This document shows positions 9,201 through 15,815 of a stretch of DNA of 33,059 nt, piece by piece; the stretch's first letter is position 1, and the number at the start of each line of letters is the position of its first letter. Both the position numbers and the translations under genes were made by a program. The DNA comes from Thermoplasmata archaeon (lineage in GTDB: Archaea > Thermoplasmatota > Thermoplasmata > Methanomassiliicoccales > Methanomethylophilaceae), in the NCBI GenBank assembly GCA_015063285.1, contig SUST01000014.1, forward strand, positions 1 through 33,059, in the 5' to 3' direction. The notes under the pieces were generated by a model, which saw only the letters and a list, made by a program, of their open reading frames with translations, made no database searches and was not told the origin of the DNA.

Positions 9201-9995
9201 GAGCGTGTTCTCGATGAACGATTCCTCTTCGAAGTCCTCCAGGATGTTGTTGGGGAGCGGCTTGTTCTGTCCCGTGGCCTTGATGTACGCCAGGATGAGG
9301 GTGTTGTTGTACATGGCATCGCGGGAGGAGTCATATGTGAGCGTTATGGAACGGGCATCCTTCTCAAGCGTCACCGGGAAGAGCGCCAGCGGTGCGCGGA
9401 TGTCGAAATCGTCGTTGGGCATCTTTCCCTGGACGTAGGGGTACCCTACATACAGGTCGTACTGTCCCTTGTCCCTCAGTTCCCTGTTGACCTCACGGAT
9501 CACCTGGTTCAGATGCCTGTAGACCTTCTCGTCCTCTTTGCTGTTGGTGATGTCGCAGAGCCTCAGTATCCTCTTGGTACCGAACAGCAGCCCGAGTATG
9601 TCCAGATCGGGGATCTTCATAAGATCGAAGGTGTTTTTGACGGAGATCCTTCCCTGATACAGGAGACGGTTCCCCCTGCTGATATTGATGAGCTTCTTTT
9701 CCAACTCTCTGAGGGTCTTTGCGGTCTCGCCCTCCAGATTGGAACCCTTGGCGGCGGTGACGGTATATTTCCTCGTAACTGCGAGGAAGCTCTCACCGTA
9801 TACCTCTATGAATCTCTGGCCGACACCCACGATGGCGATGAAGTCCTCGATCTTCGTAGGTTTGCGCTGGGCCATTTCCTGGAGCGCCTCATCGGAGCAG
9901 ACGTTGGGCACTCTTCCCGTGGCCCTTCTGCCCTCATCTCTGAGACGTTCCCTCAGTTGGTATAGTTCTTCGTAAAGCTGCTCTTCCAATCCCAT
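6279..9995 (-). CDS. HRDC-DUF4011-SF1 helicase with C-terminal Vsr-like nuclease (REase_MTES_1575)
   Basis: 1238 residues. Residues about 1-80 look like an HRDC domain (LYQLRERLRDEG, CSDEALQEMAQRKPT, IVGVGQRFIEVYGESFL). A DUF4011-like start follows at about 94-115 (LRELEKKLINISRGNRLLY). The superfamily 1 helicase core is split by a long helical insert: Walker A GPPGTGKS 400-407, Walker B DEAS 823-826, GDHKQLRPS 847-855, NFHYRSKYEEL 898-908, VQGDERDVIVFS 1027-1038, VAVSRAKK 1067-1074. Residues 1145-1225 match the Vsr-like nuclease fold (YQIDLAV, LGIECD, RERDYHRQKYLESRGWKIHRVW). Such proteins are associated with anti-phage defence (DUF4011-helicase-Vsr group). The protein looks intact. It is first in an operon with copZ and copA. 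The molecular target is unknown. Confidence 0.88.
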   Translation of the reverse strand: MGLEEQLYEELYQLRERLRDEGRRATGRVPNVCSDEALQEMAQRKPTKIEDFIAIVGVGQRFIEVYGESFLAVTRKYTVTAAKGSNLEGETAKTLRELEKKLINISRGNRLLYQGRISVKNTFDLMKIPDLDILGLLFGTKRILRLCDITNSKEDEKVYRHLNQVIREVNRELRDKGQYDLYVGYPYVQGKMPNDDFDIRAPLALFPVTLEKDARSITLTYDSSRDAMYNNTLILAYIKATGQNKPLPNNILEDFEEESFIENTLNFFHMNGIEIKCENTEPMEFIEYRAGEFPDYLPGDMELVPNIIVGKFPTYSSSIQRDFDAILSGKEINGILTDLVENLDKTDFYSDKPEPLSLDDLKKKGMEASEKDLFYINSLNSAQENILTAIDRDDEIVVQGPPGTGKSQVITGLITSAVVKGKTVLMVSEKKTALDVVYSRLGTLAKYCLLIDDVGNKDLFYKQLETMLASGAPKKGTDLETISDSIDDDVSMLTRIADVMYTPGDFGIAPYKLYGMEKTNLNDERQFSEYKILKSHIDPRLLALQYPTVSELHRMYDNESLMKNFNDYKTLSGSNPWLTQMKMNLSEFNIGEMKADLMDLEMQMKEFNSKGFMGRLFSKGKVNRETTLMASKYFDNYNQHTLTLMMDDPKKIIDGLDDYERFASLSTVYSKLSSDEKLYGDDILSISESTKMKFSDSNDRMFNWILNEHLMKFDAEHKDIMQQIWDFDSIIRDMDRKMEHKRILCKDKVEEILQNNLRYISESKRRGDINRIIESKRKWNLNKFINRYGYELFQGVRVWLLTPEVVSEILPLEMGVFDLLIFDEASQMYVEKGIPSIYRAKKVVVAGDHKQLRPSSLGVGRIEYDSDEEDLDDDVSAALEEESLLDLARARYDSILLNFHYRSKYEELIAFSNYAFYGGRLYVSPNVIDPPKPPIETIKVDGLWENKSNMAEAKKVIELLRGIFTSRKNNETIGIITFNASQRDLINDVLDEECAKDGEFGKLVANEMKRFDNGEDVGLFIKNIESVQGDERDVIVFSIGYAKNSDGRLMQRFGWLNNRGGENRLNVAVSRAKKKIYIVSSFEPRELQVEDNKNDGPRILKKYLQYADAISSGNRDLADSILHSFGDDRWVRTEEFNSGHIADKVYNALLRKGYSVERNVGIGGYQIDLAVKQNDRYILGIECDSRLYEISESTRERDYHRQKYLESRGWKIHRVWTPGFWKNPDKEIAGIIDAIERV

Positions 9996-10010
9996 GTTCC
10001 CCCTATCTAC

Positions 10011-10026
10011 GTTTTAATTAGTAAAA
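10011..10026. promoter_or_regulatory. Back-to-back promoter core, helicase-nuclease and thioesterase
   Basis: Only 48 bases separate the two divergent starts. GTTTTAATTAGTAAAA in the middle is the sole AT-rich block and lies about 25 bases from both ATGs, which would make both messages nearly leaderless. The helicase start also has AGGGGGAAC just ahead of it. Confidence 0.4.
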
Positions 10027-10043
10027 GCATCGTTCGTAAGCGT

Positions 10044-10430
10044 ATGTTGAACACGGGTATCAAAGGCGCTCAGTCGGTCACGGTGACGGAGGAGAATCTA
10101 GCTTCCACGGTAGGCAGCGGGGATCTTCCTGTATTCGCCACGCCTGCTATGATAGCGCTGATAGAGAAGACCGCGTCTCTGAGCGTCCAGCCTTATCTGG
10201 ATCTCGGGACTTCCACAGTGGGCACCCATCTGGACATCGCCCACAGCTCCGCTACGCCGATCGGCATGACGGTGGTATGCGAGACGGAGCTCGTGGAGAT
10301 AGACAGGAGAAGGCTGGTCTTCAAGGTCCGTGTTTACGATTCTAAATCGGAGGTCGGTTCCGGGACTCATGAGAGGTTCATTGTCGATTCCCAAAGGTTC
10401 CTGGAGAAAGCTGAGCTCAAGAATGCGTGA
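10044..10430 (+). CDS. FlK-like hotdog-fold thioesterase
   Basis: 128 residues of the fluoroacetyl-CoA-specific thioesterase-like (FlK/COG5496) family. The segment FATPAMIALIEKTA is the family hallmark. T33, E41 and H67 have exactly the spacing (8 and 26 residues) of the FlK catalytic Thr42, Glu50 and His76. The final strand, HERFIVDSQRF, is also typical. Most members are not fluoroacetyl-CoA hydrolases, and the substrate here cannot be told from sequence; an acyl-CoA is the family expectation. The 3' end overlaps the convergent DHA2 exporter by 14 bases. Confidence 0.85.
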   Translation: MLNTGIKGAQSVTVTEENLASTVGSGDLPVFATPAMIALIEKTASLSVQPYLDLGTSTVGTHLDIAHSSATPIGMTVVCETELVEIDRRRLVFKVRVYDSKSEVGSGTHERFIVDSQRFLEKAELKNA

Positions 10431-11811
10431 CAGCATCGTCCTTGACGATCACTGCGGACAGCAGTGTGGCCACCCCAAGGATGATGGCAGGTATCATCGA
10501 GAATGTGAATCCGAGGAGGAAGTCCTCCGGAGGTATAAGGTCTAGCGGTATGCCGATGGAGTCTGATCCCACAGTGGCTAGGGATGCGAACAGCGCGGTA
10601 CCTATTGATCCGCCTCCGTAGTAGAGGAAGTTGGAGAGCGTTGATGCCATCCCCTTCTCCTCAGCCGGTGCATGGTCTATGATGCGGCTGGCGACTGAAG
10701 CTCCGCAGAGCCCCCACATCACACCTCCCATTATTCCGATGGGGATGAACGGCAGCCAGCCCATTTCGGGTCTGATCAGCCAATAACCTATGCAGAATAC
10801 GATCAGCGCCATACAGCTGAATATCGACATGGTCCTCCGTCCGTGCTCATCCGCGTATCTTCCCGCAGGGATGCTGACGCATATTGTGACTATGCTGGGC
10901 ACTAGGATCAGAAGACCGGTGAAGGTGTAGCTGACATCGAGTTCCTTGACGATGTAGAACGGTATCAGGTATGATACGCCCACATAGCAGATGTTCATCA
11001 GGAGATAGGTCATGGAGACCGAGGTGAACGTCCATTTCTTGAAGATGCCCAGATTGAGCATGGGGTTCGTTGTCCTCTTCTCCGTACGAATGAACAGTAT
11101 TATGGAGATCACCATCAGGGCGGCCAGGACAGCACATATTATCCCCTGCCCTTCGCGGGAGAACATCTCCAGGATGTAAACGCCGCAAACGACGGAGAAG
11201 AACAGCAGAGCACTTCCCCTGAGGTCCAGTTTCGCATCCTTGAAGTCGTGGTCCTTGGGCATCGCACGCAATGCGAACAGAATCGCGATTATGCCGATGG
11301 GCACGTTTATGAAGAATGTCCAGTGCCATGAAGCGACATCCATGATCAGTCCGCCTATGGCGGGACCGGAACCGAACCCGACCGCACCCGACAGCATCAA
11401 TACGCTCATGCTGAGGCCGAGTTTGGTTGGCGGGAGGAATTTGACGCACATCATGGGCGCCACGGCTCCCAGCATGGCAGCCCCGATTCCCTGTACGATC
11501 CTGGCACCTACAAGGGTCCAGAGATCCTGAGAAAGACCGCAGACCAACGATGAGGCCCCGAATATGGCGAATCCGAGGATGTAGATCTTCCTGATATGTC
11601 CGGAATCGGCAAGGCGCCCGAAGGAGAGCATCAGACCGGCGATCATCATGAAGTACGTGATCGTGACCCAAGCGACGGCGTTGGCATCTACCCCGAAGGA
11701 TTCCGCTATGGCAGGCAGGGCAATATTCACGATACTGGAGTCCAGTCCATCCATGAATACCCCGAACGCCATTGCGAGTAGAGCCAACAATTCGGTGCGC
11801 TTTAGGTCCAT
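10417..11811 (-). CDS. MFS exporter of the DHA2 (EmrB/QacA, 14-TMS) family
   Basis: 464 residues with about 14 hydrophobic segments. The first membrane helix carries FMDGLDSSIVNIALP, the DHA2 family signature. GRLADSGHIRKIYILG (loop 2-3) is motif A, and GARIVQGIGAAMLGAVAP is motif B. PAIGGLIMDVASWHWTFFINVPIG is the typical motif C region, with the W-R/H-W-F-INVP feature of EmrB proteins. It probably exports drugs or amphiphiles by proton antiport; the substrate is unknown. It lies 27 bases downstream of the frameshifted permease gene in the same direction. Confidence 0.92.
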   Translation of the reverse strand: MDLKRTELLALLAMAFGVFMDGLDSSIVNIALPAIAESFGVDANAVAWVTITYFMMIAGLMLSFGRLADSGHIRKIYILGFAIFGASSLVCGLSQDLWTLVGARIVQGIGAAMLGAVAPMMCVKFLPPTKLGLSMSVLMLSGAVGFGSGPAIGGLIMDVASWHWTFFINVPIGIIAILFALRAMPKDHDFKDAKLDLRGSALLFFSVVCGVYILEMFSREGQGIICAVLAALMVISIILFIRTEKRTTNPMLNLGIFKKWTFTSVSMTYLLMNICYVGVSYLIPFYIVKELDVSYTFTGLLILVPSIVTICVSIPAGRYADEHGRRTMSIFSCMALIVFCIGYWLIRPEMGWLPFIPIGIMGGVMWGLCGASVASRIIDHAPAEEKGMASTLSNFLYYGGGSIGTALFASLATVGSDSIGIPLDLIPPEDFLLGFTFSMIPAIILGVATLLSAVIVKDDAVTHS

Positions 11812-11838
11812 GCCAGTCCATCCATGCGCTCCTATTTA

Positions 11839-13097
11839 TTACATCATTATTGAAGGAATTATGAGACATCCGCACAGGACCGTCTTTCCGGTCCCGCCAG
11901 TGACCGGGATGTAGCCAACCATAAGCGAAAGGATCAGAATGACGATCCCCCAGAAGCCTGTGGATAACGGGACCATGATCACCAGGAAGACGATCACTAC
12001 CTTGTTCAGGAGTCCTTGGTTCACTCTGCTTATGAGCTTCGATGCGACTTTCCCGCACTGAATGGTGAAGAGATATCCTGCCAAAGAACCGATCGCACAG
12101 GCAAGGAGCATCGCCAAGAAAGCCTCCGAAGCAATTCCGCTCACGGAGTCGCCGAGGATCGAACCGATGACGATTACCGTCCCGACCTACCGCCCCCAGA
12201 AATGGAGAGTGTCACGAGCGACAGTATCGTGGTGACCGAACCGATCGATGCCACGGTGGCTATGAAGCGTTCCGGTGTCCTGTCAGGCATGATCGTGGAA
12301 GATACCGTTGCCCCGACCGTTGAGGTGATTCCTGGGAACCATCCTGCGACAGTACCCATAATTACCCCCTTCAAGCCAGGTATCGGTCCAACCGGATCGA
12401 CACCATCATCAATCTGCTTTGGGAACGGGTGTCCGCTGTCGGACTCCAGCATCACCGGGAGTCCGAACAGACCTGTAAGCATGGGCATCAGCAGAGTCCC
12501 TTCCCCGAAGATCCCTTCACATGGTATCGGCAGTTCCATGACGGCATACCCCAGGATCCCTGAAAGGAGGAAGGCAGCTATCCCGAACAGTACGTTCCCC
12601 TTCTGGTATTCGTTGAATATCAGAACACCAGACACAGCGACCAGGATTATCTTCGTTATCCTGTCCAGGTAGTGTGTCATGTTATCGGTGATGATAAACT
12701 GCAGCGGTACGGCGATGGCTATCGCCACAGAGCATCCTATTATGCTCCCTATTGCGGCAGCGCGTACCGCTCTCATCCCCTTTCCCGAGAGCAGCAGTCT
12801 GTGGCCAGGCAGGATGGAGATCGCATCCTCGGCGTCAGGTGCACCAATGAACACGGAAGGGACGAAATCCACGTAAGAGTGGACGACGGATGCGGACATG
12901 ATTATCGAGCAGATGGCGATGGGCACGTATTCCGTCGGGATGGCCTCAGACAATACAGATTCCCAAACCGGATAGGACAGCAGCAGAATCGATGCCAATG
13001 TGTTCACGTGGATGCCCGGGACCAGTCCTGTGAAGAGGCCGAAGGCTCCTCCTAGAAGGGAGGACAGCGAAACTATGATCATCAGCGAAGGGTCCAT
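11839..13097 (-). pseudogene. TctA-like (COG1784) membrane permease, frameshifted
   Basis: The 5' part (13097 to the stop at 12174) encodes MDPSLMIIVSLSSLLGG and the family stretch GLFTGLVPGIHVNTLA, FVPSVFIGAPDAEDAISILPGH and GTVAGWFPGITS. It stops at TAA after SISGGGRSGR. The 3' part continues in another frame (GTVIVIGSILGDSVSGIASEAFLAMLL, from about 12180 to 11839). The whole gene is 1259 nt, one short of a multiple of three. Adding one G to the GGG run near 12181-12183 would restore a product of about 419 residues, the family length. Either this is a recent inactivation or a base-calling error in the assembly. The TctA superfamily includes the permease subunit of tripartite tricarboxylate transporters; substrate unknown here. 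Confidence 0.82.
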
Positions 13098-13120
13098 CGA
13101 GATACCTTGTCTTCTGCTAG

Positions 13121-13129
13121 GATATAAAG
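13121..13129 (-). promoter_or_regulatory. TATA box of the TctA-like gene
   Basis: The minus strand reads CTTTATATC about 28 bases ahead of the ATG at 13097, predicting a very short leader. Confidence 0.5.
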
Positions 13130-13190
13130 TGTGCATGCTGCGGTCAATATGCTGATTCATGACCAGGACAAACTGTGTTCCGCCAACGAT

Positions 13191-13198
13191 TAATATAT
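13191..13198 (+). promoter_or_regulatory. TATA box of tyrS
   Basis: TAATATAT is centred about 26 bases before 13221, so transcription should begin between the two candidate ATGs (13216 and 13225). The message would be leaderless or nearly so, and no Shine-Dalgarno sequence is visible. Confidence 0.55.
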
Positions 13199-13224
13199 GT
13201 GGGCCATTGACACGAATGATACAT

Positions 13225-14304
13225 ATGAATGTAGACGAAAAGCTGGCCTTGGTCACAAGGAACGCCGAAGAGCTCGTAACCGAAGAGGAACTCCGTGCTC
13301 TCCTCACGGAGAAAGAGGAGCCCACGGCATATATCGGATTCGAGCCCTCAGGCACCGTGCACCTCGGTTGGGTGCTAGTCGCACAGAAGATCAGGGATCT
13401 CTGCGATGCAGGATTCAAGGTCACCATCTTTTGGGCGGATTGGCACGCCTACATCAACGACAAGCTCGGAGGCAACCTTGAGAACATCAGGACCTGCGCC
13501 AGATACATGCAGGATTGCTTCATCGCTCTGGGCGTCCCTCAGGACAAGGTCGTCTTCAAGTACGCCAGCGAGCTATGCTCGGAGATCGAGTACTGGGAGA
13601 AGGTCATCAAAGTCGCGAAGGTCACATCCCTTTCAAGGGTCAAGAGGGCCATGACCATCATGGGAAGGTCCGAGGATGAGGCCGAGGTCGACGCTTCCAA
13701 GGTATTGTATCCCATCCTCCAGGCAACGGACATATTCTTCCTCAACTGCGATGTCGCGTACGCCGGTATCGACCAGAGGAGGGCACACATGCTCGCAAGG
13801 GACGCGGCCGATAAGCTGGGATGGAAGAAACCCATCGCACTTCACACGCCTCTGCTCCCAGGTCTTAAGGGCGGCAACAGAATGGATCCCATCGAGAACA
13901 AGATGTCGAAGTCCAAGCCCGAGGGCAACATCACGATCCATGATACCAAAGAGGACATCGCCAAGAAGATGAAGAAGGCCTACTGTCCGATGGATAAGCT
14001 GGATGCAGAGGGCAACGAAGAGGTGAACCCCGTCCTCATGCTGTGCAAGTACATTATCATCCCCAGGAACGGATGTCTCTTCGTGGACCGTCCCGAGCAG
14101 TACGGCGGACCGGTCACCTACAACACCTACGAGGAATTGGAGCAGGCATACTTCGACAAGAAGCTCTCGCCATTCGATCTCAAGACGGGTGTCACTGACG
14201 GAATGGCCAAGACACTGGCTCCCGTCGCAGAATACTTCGAGGCACACCCTGAGAACCGTGCGGCTCTCCAGAAGGTCCTCGAGGGACTCACCAAGCTCAG
14301 GTGA
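13225..14304 (+). CDS. tyrS: Tyrosyl-tRNA synthetase, archaeal type
   Basis: 359 residues of a class I synthetase. The HIGH-type motif is GFEPSGTVHLG and the KMSKS loop is KMSKSKPEGN. YAGIDQRRAHMLARD and LHTPLLPGLKGG are conserved in archaeal/eukaryotic TyrRS. It charges the tRNA-Tyr whose intron-bearing gene is also in this window. I prefer MNVDEKLALVTRNAEE at 13225 to the Met at 13216 because the TATA box places the transcript start between them; the 9-base difference is not decisive. The frame is open to 13159, but that stretch includes the promoter. Confidence 0.95.
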   Translation: MNVDEKLALVTRNAEELVTEEELRALLTEKEEPTAYIGFEPSGTVHLGWVLVAQKIRDLCDAGFKVTIFWADWHAYINDKLGGNLENIRTCARYMQDCFIALGVPQDKVVFKYASELCSEIEYWEKVIKVAKVTSLSRVKRAMTIMGRSEDEAEVDASKVLYPILQATDIFFLNCDVAYAGIDQRRAHMLARDAADKLGWKKPIALHTPLLPGLKGGNRMDPIENKMSKSKPEGNITIHDTKEDIAKKMKKAYCPMDKLDAEGNEEVNPVLMLCKYIIIPRNGCLFVDRPEQYGGPVTYNTYEELEQAYFDKKLSPFDLKTGVTDGMAKTLAPVAEYFEAHPENRAALQKVLEGLTKLR

Positions 14305-14306
14305 GT

Positions 14307-15278
14307 TCACAAATCCTTTTTCAGGAGGTCTTCAGACTTCAATTCCCTGAAGATCTCCATCGTTCTTTTCATACAGATGAACAGCATAGCTTCGACGTCG
14401 CCCGTGCCTGATAGTCCGGCCGCTCCTCCGTGTCCTCCGCCGTCGCTCATGGTCTCGGTACCGATGCCTTTCATTATGTCCCCGAGGTTCACGCCTCTCC
14501 GGACTATCTCCTGGGTCGCTCTAGCGCTCAGTCTGAACTCATCATCCCTCTGAGAACCTACGAACACGACATCCGCCCCGGATGCCATTATTGCCCTGCA
14601 TGAGGAGGCCTCGAAGCTCCCCCCGTACGATGTGGCGACTATGTAGTTGCCGACACGGTCGAACTTGGTCCTTTCCATGGCCTTGAGCATGGCGATCTTC
14701 TCCGACATGCTGACCGGGGCCACGGTCAGGTTGTATGCCTCGTCCATGTTGATGTCGCACCTCTTCATGATGTCTGCGAACGCTTCAAGCAGGGCAGGTT
14801 TGGCGAATTGGAAGTGGCCGCTGTCCGTTATCATCCCGCCTATGAGCATGAGGCCGACATCCCTCTCTATCGGTATGCAGTTCTCGTCCAGGATATCCTT
14901 GACGATCTCGCAGCAGGACGTCCTGGTGGGATCGCAGTAGAATTCGTATCCGTTCCATCTGCCTGTGGGCTGGTGGTGGTCGATGATGATGGTGTCCTTC
15001 GGGAGGTCAGTAACATTCTCCAATTGGTCCGGTGAGGAGGTATCCACGACGATGGCCTGCTCATAATCTGAGAAGTCGCAGCTCTCGAGAACGGCTACGT
15101 CCAGTTTTTCGCAGACTATCTTGCTGACGCGGTCGATGCCGTTAGGTGCGAAGATGTCCGCATTCGGGAAGGCACGCTTCAGCGCATAAGCGGAGCCCAT
15201 GGCATCCATGTCCGCATTACCGTGGACCAGGATGACCTTGTTCTTGCCTTTCAGTTTGTCCGCAATGTTCCCGAACAT
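14307..15278 (-). CDS. DHH-family phosphoesterase (RecJ/nanoRNase-like)
   Basis: 323 residues. The DHH domain shows HGNADMDAMGSA (19-30), VVDTSSPDQ (about 77-85) and the DHH triad at 100-102 (IIIDHHQP), plus GGMITDSGHF. The C-terminal DHHA1 domain has the substrate-binding GGGHGGAAG. The family includes manganese-dependent oligoribonucleases, pAp/cyclic-dinucleotide phosphodiesterases and archaeal RecJ-like exonucleases; which applies here cannot be decided by eye. It is convergent with tyrS, with only 2 bases between stops. A TTTTTTATC box at 15299-15307 lies about 25 bases ahead of its ATG, so the message is probably leaderless. Confidence 0.9.
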   Translation of the reverse strand: MFGNIADKLKGKNKVILVHGNADMDAMGSAYALKRAFPNADIFAPNGIDRVSKIVCEKLDVAVLESCDFSDYEQAIVVDTSSPDQLENVTDLPKDTIIIDHHQPTGRWNGYEFYCDPTRTSCCEIVKDILDENCIPIERDVGLMLIGGMITDSGHFQFAKPALLEAFADIMKRCDINMDEAYNLTVAPVSMSEKIAMLKAMERTKFDRVGNYIVATSYGGSFEASSCRAIMASGADVVFVGSQRDDEFRLSARATQEIVRRGVNLGDIMKGIGTETMSDGGGHGGAAGLSGTGDVEAMLFICMKRTMEIFRELKSEDLLKKDL

Positions 15279-15317
15279 GTTCGGTCATACAGGTAGCAGA
15301 TAAAAAACCAGGGTTCG

Positions 15318-15767
15318 TCACTGTTCAGCTTTCACTATCGACAGGGACATCGCCATGCAATAGTGCATCTTCGTCAGATCCATAGCGAGCCGGCCGTCTT
15401 CGAGCTCCGCGTCCGTGATCTTGGCCCCGTTCGTCCAAAGGGTGAATTTGTATTCCGATCCCTTGTAGATGCATTGGCAATCCACTGCACTGGAGTTCGG
15501 GTCTACCCATACATTGCCCACCCATACGAAGTCGTCCGATTCGCATCTGATGGTGGCACCTTCCTTGATGTACGCGCCCTTAGCAAGAGGGTGGATCTCC
15601 CCGGTGCTGTTGTCCTCGATCACGAATGCGTAAGCAATGTTGTCGCGATCCGAGAGGAATGTGACCTTGTGGTCGTTACTGCTGAGTAGGAGTCCGCATG
15701 CCGCCAGGGACAGCCCTATGGCGACCGCTCCGATGATCAGTATCACGGCAGTTCTGTTATCCGACAT
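15318..15767 (-). CDS. Membrane-anchored protein of unknown function
   Basis: 149 residues; I do not recognise a family. Residues about 6-29 are strongly hydrophobic (AVILIIGAVAIGLSLAACGLLL), giving one N-terminal membrane anchor. LAAC at 21-24 fits a lipobox, so it could instead be a lipoprotein. The remainder looks like a small extracellular beta-rich domain with two Cys (C97 and C99 region, DCQCIY) and acidic patches. The start is supported by GAGG about 9 bases upstream. It lies between the DHH gene and the ABC exporter on the same strand, with gaps of about 40-50 bases. No function is proposed. Confidence 0.72.
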   Translation of the reverse strand: MSDNRTAVILIIGAVAIGLSLAACGLLLSSNDHKVTFLSDRDNIAYAFVIEDNSTGEIHPLAKGAYIKEGATIRCESDDFVWVGNVWVDPNSSAVDCQCIYKGSEYKFTLWTNGAKITDAELEDGRLAMDLTKMHYCMAMSLSIVKAEQ

Positions 15768-15795
15768 GATCTCATTCCTCTTGGATGTACTATTT

Positions 15796-15814
15796 ACAGG
15801 TAGATTAAACCTGT
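15796..15814 (-). terminator. Weak hairpin after the ABC exporter permease
   Basis: ACAGGT (15796-15801) and ACCTGT (15809-15814) form a 6-bp perfect stem with a 7-base loop immediately past the permease stop. There is no long T run after it, so termination is a guess. Confidence 0.35.
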
Positions 15815-15815
15815 T

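Noticed and set aside
10847-12058. A 403-codon open frame overlapping the DHA2 exporter on the same strand
   Set aside because: It is rich in Arg, His and Ser with no hydrophobic or family pattern, and the exporter frame shows clear motifs.
13098-13427. 110-codon upstream extension of the TctA-like gene
   Set aside because: It covers the divergent tyrS promoter and tyrS 5' end; the ATG at 13097 has a TATA box and matches the family start.
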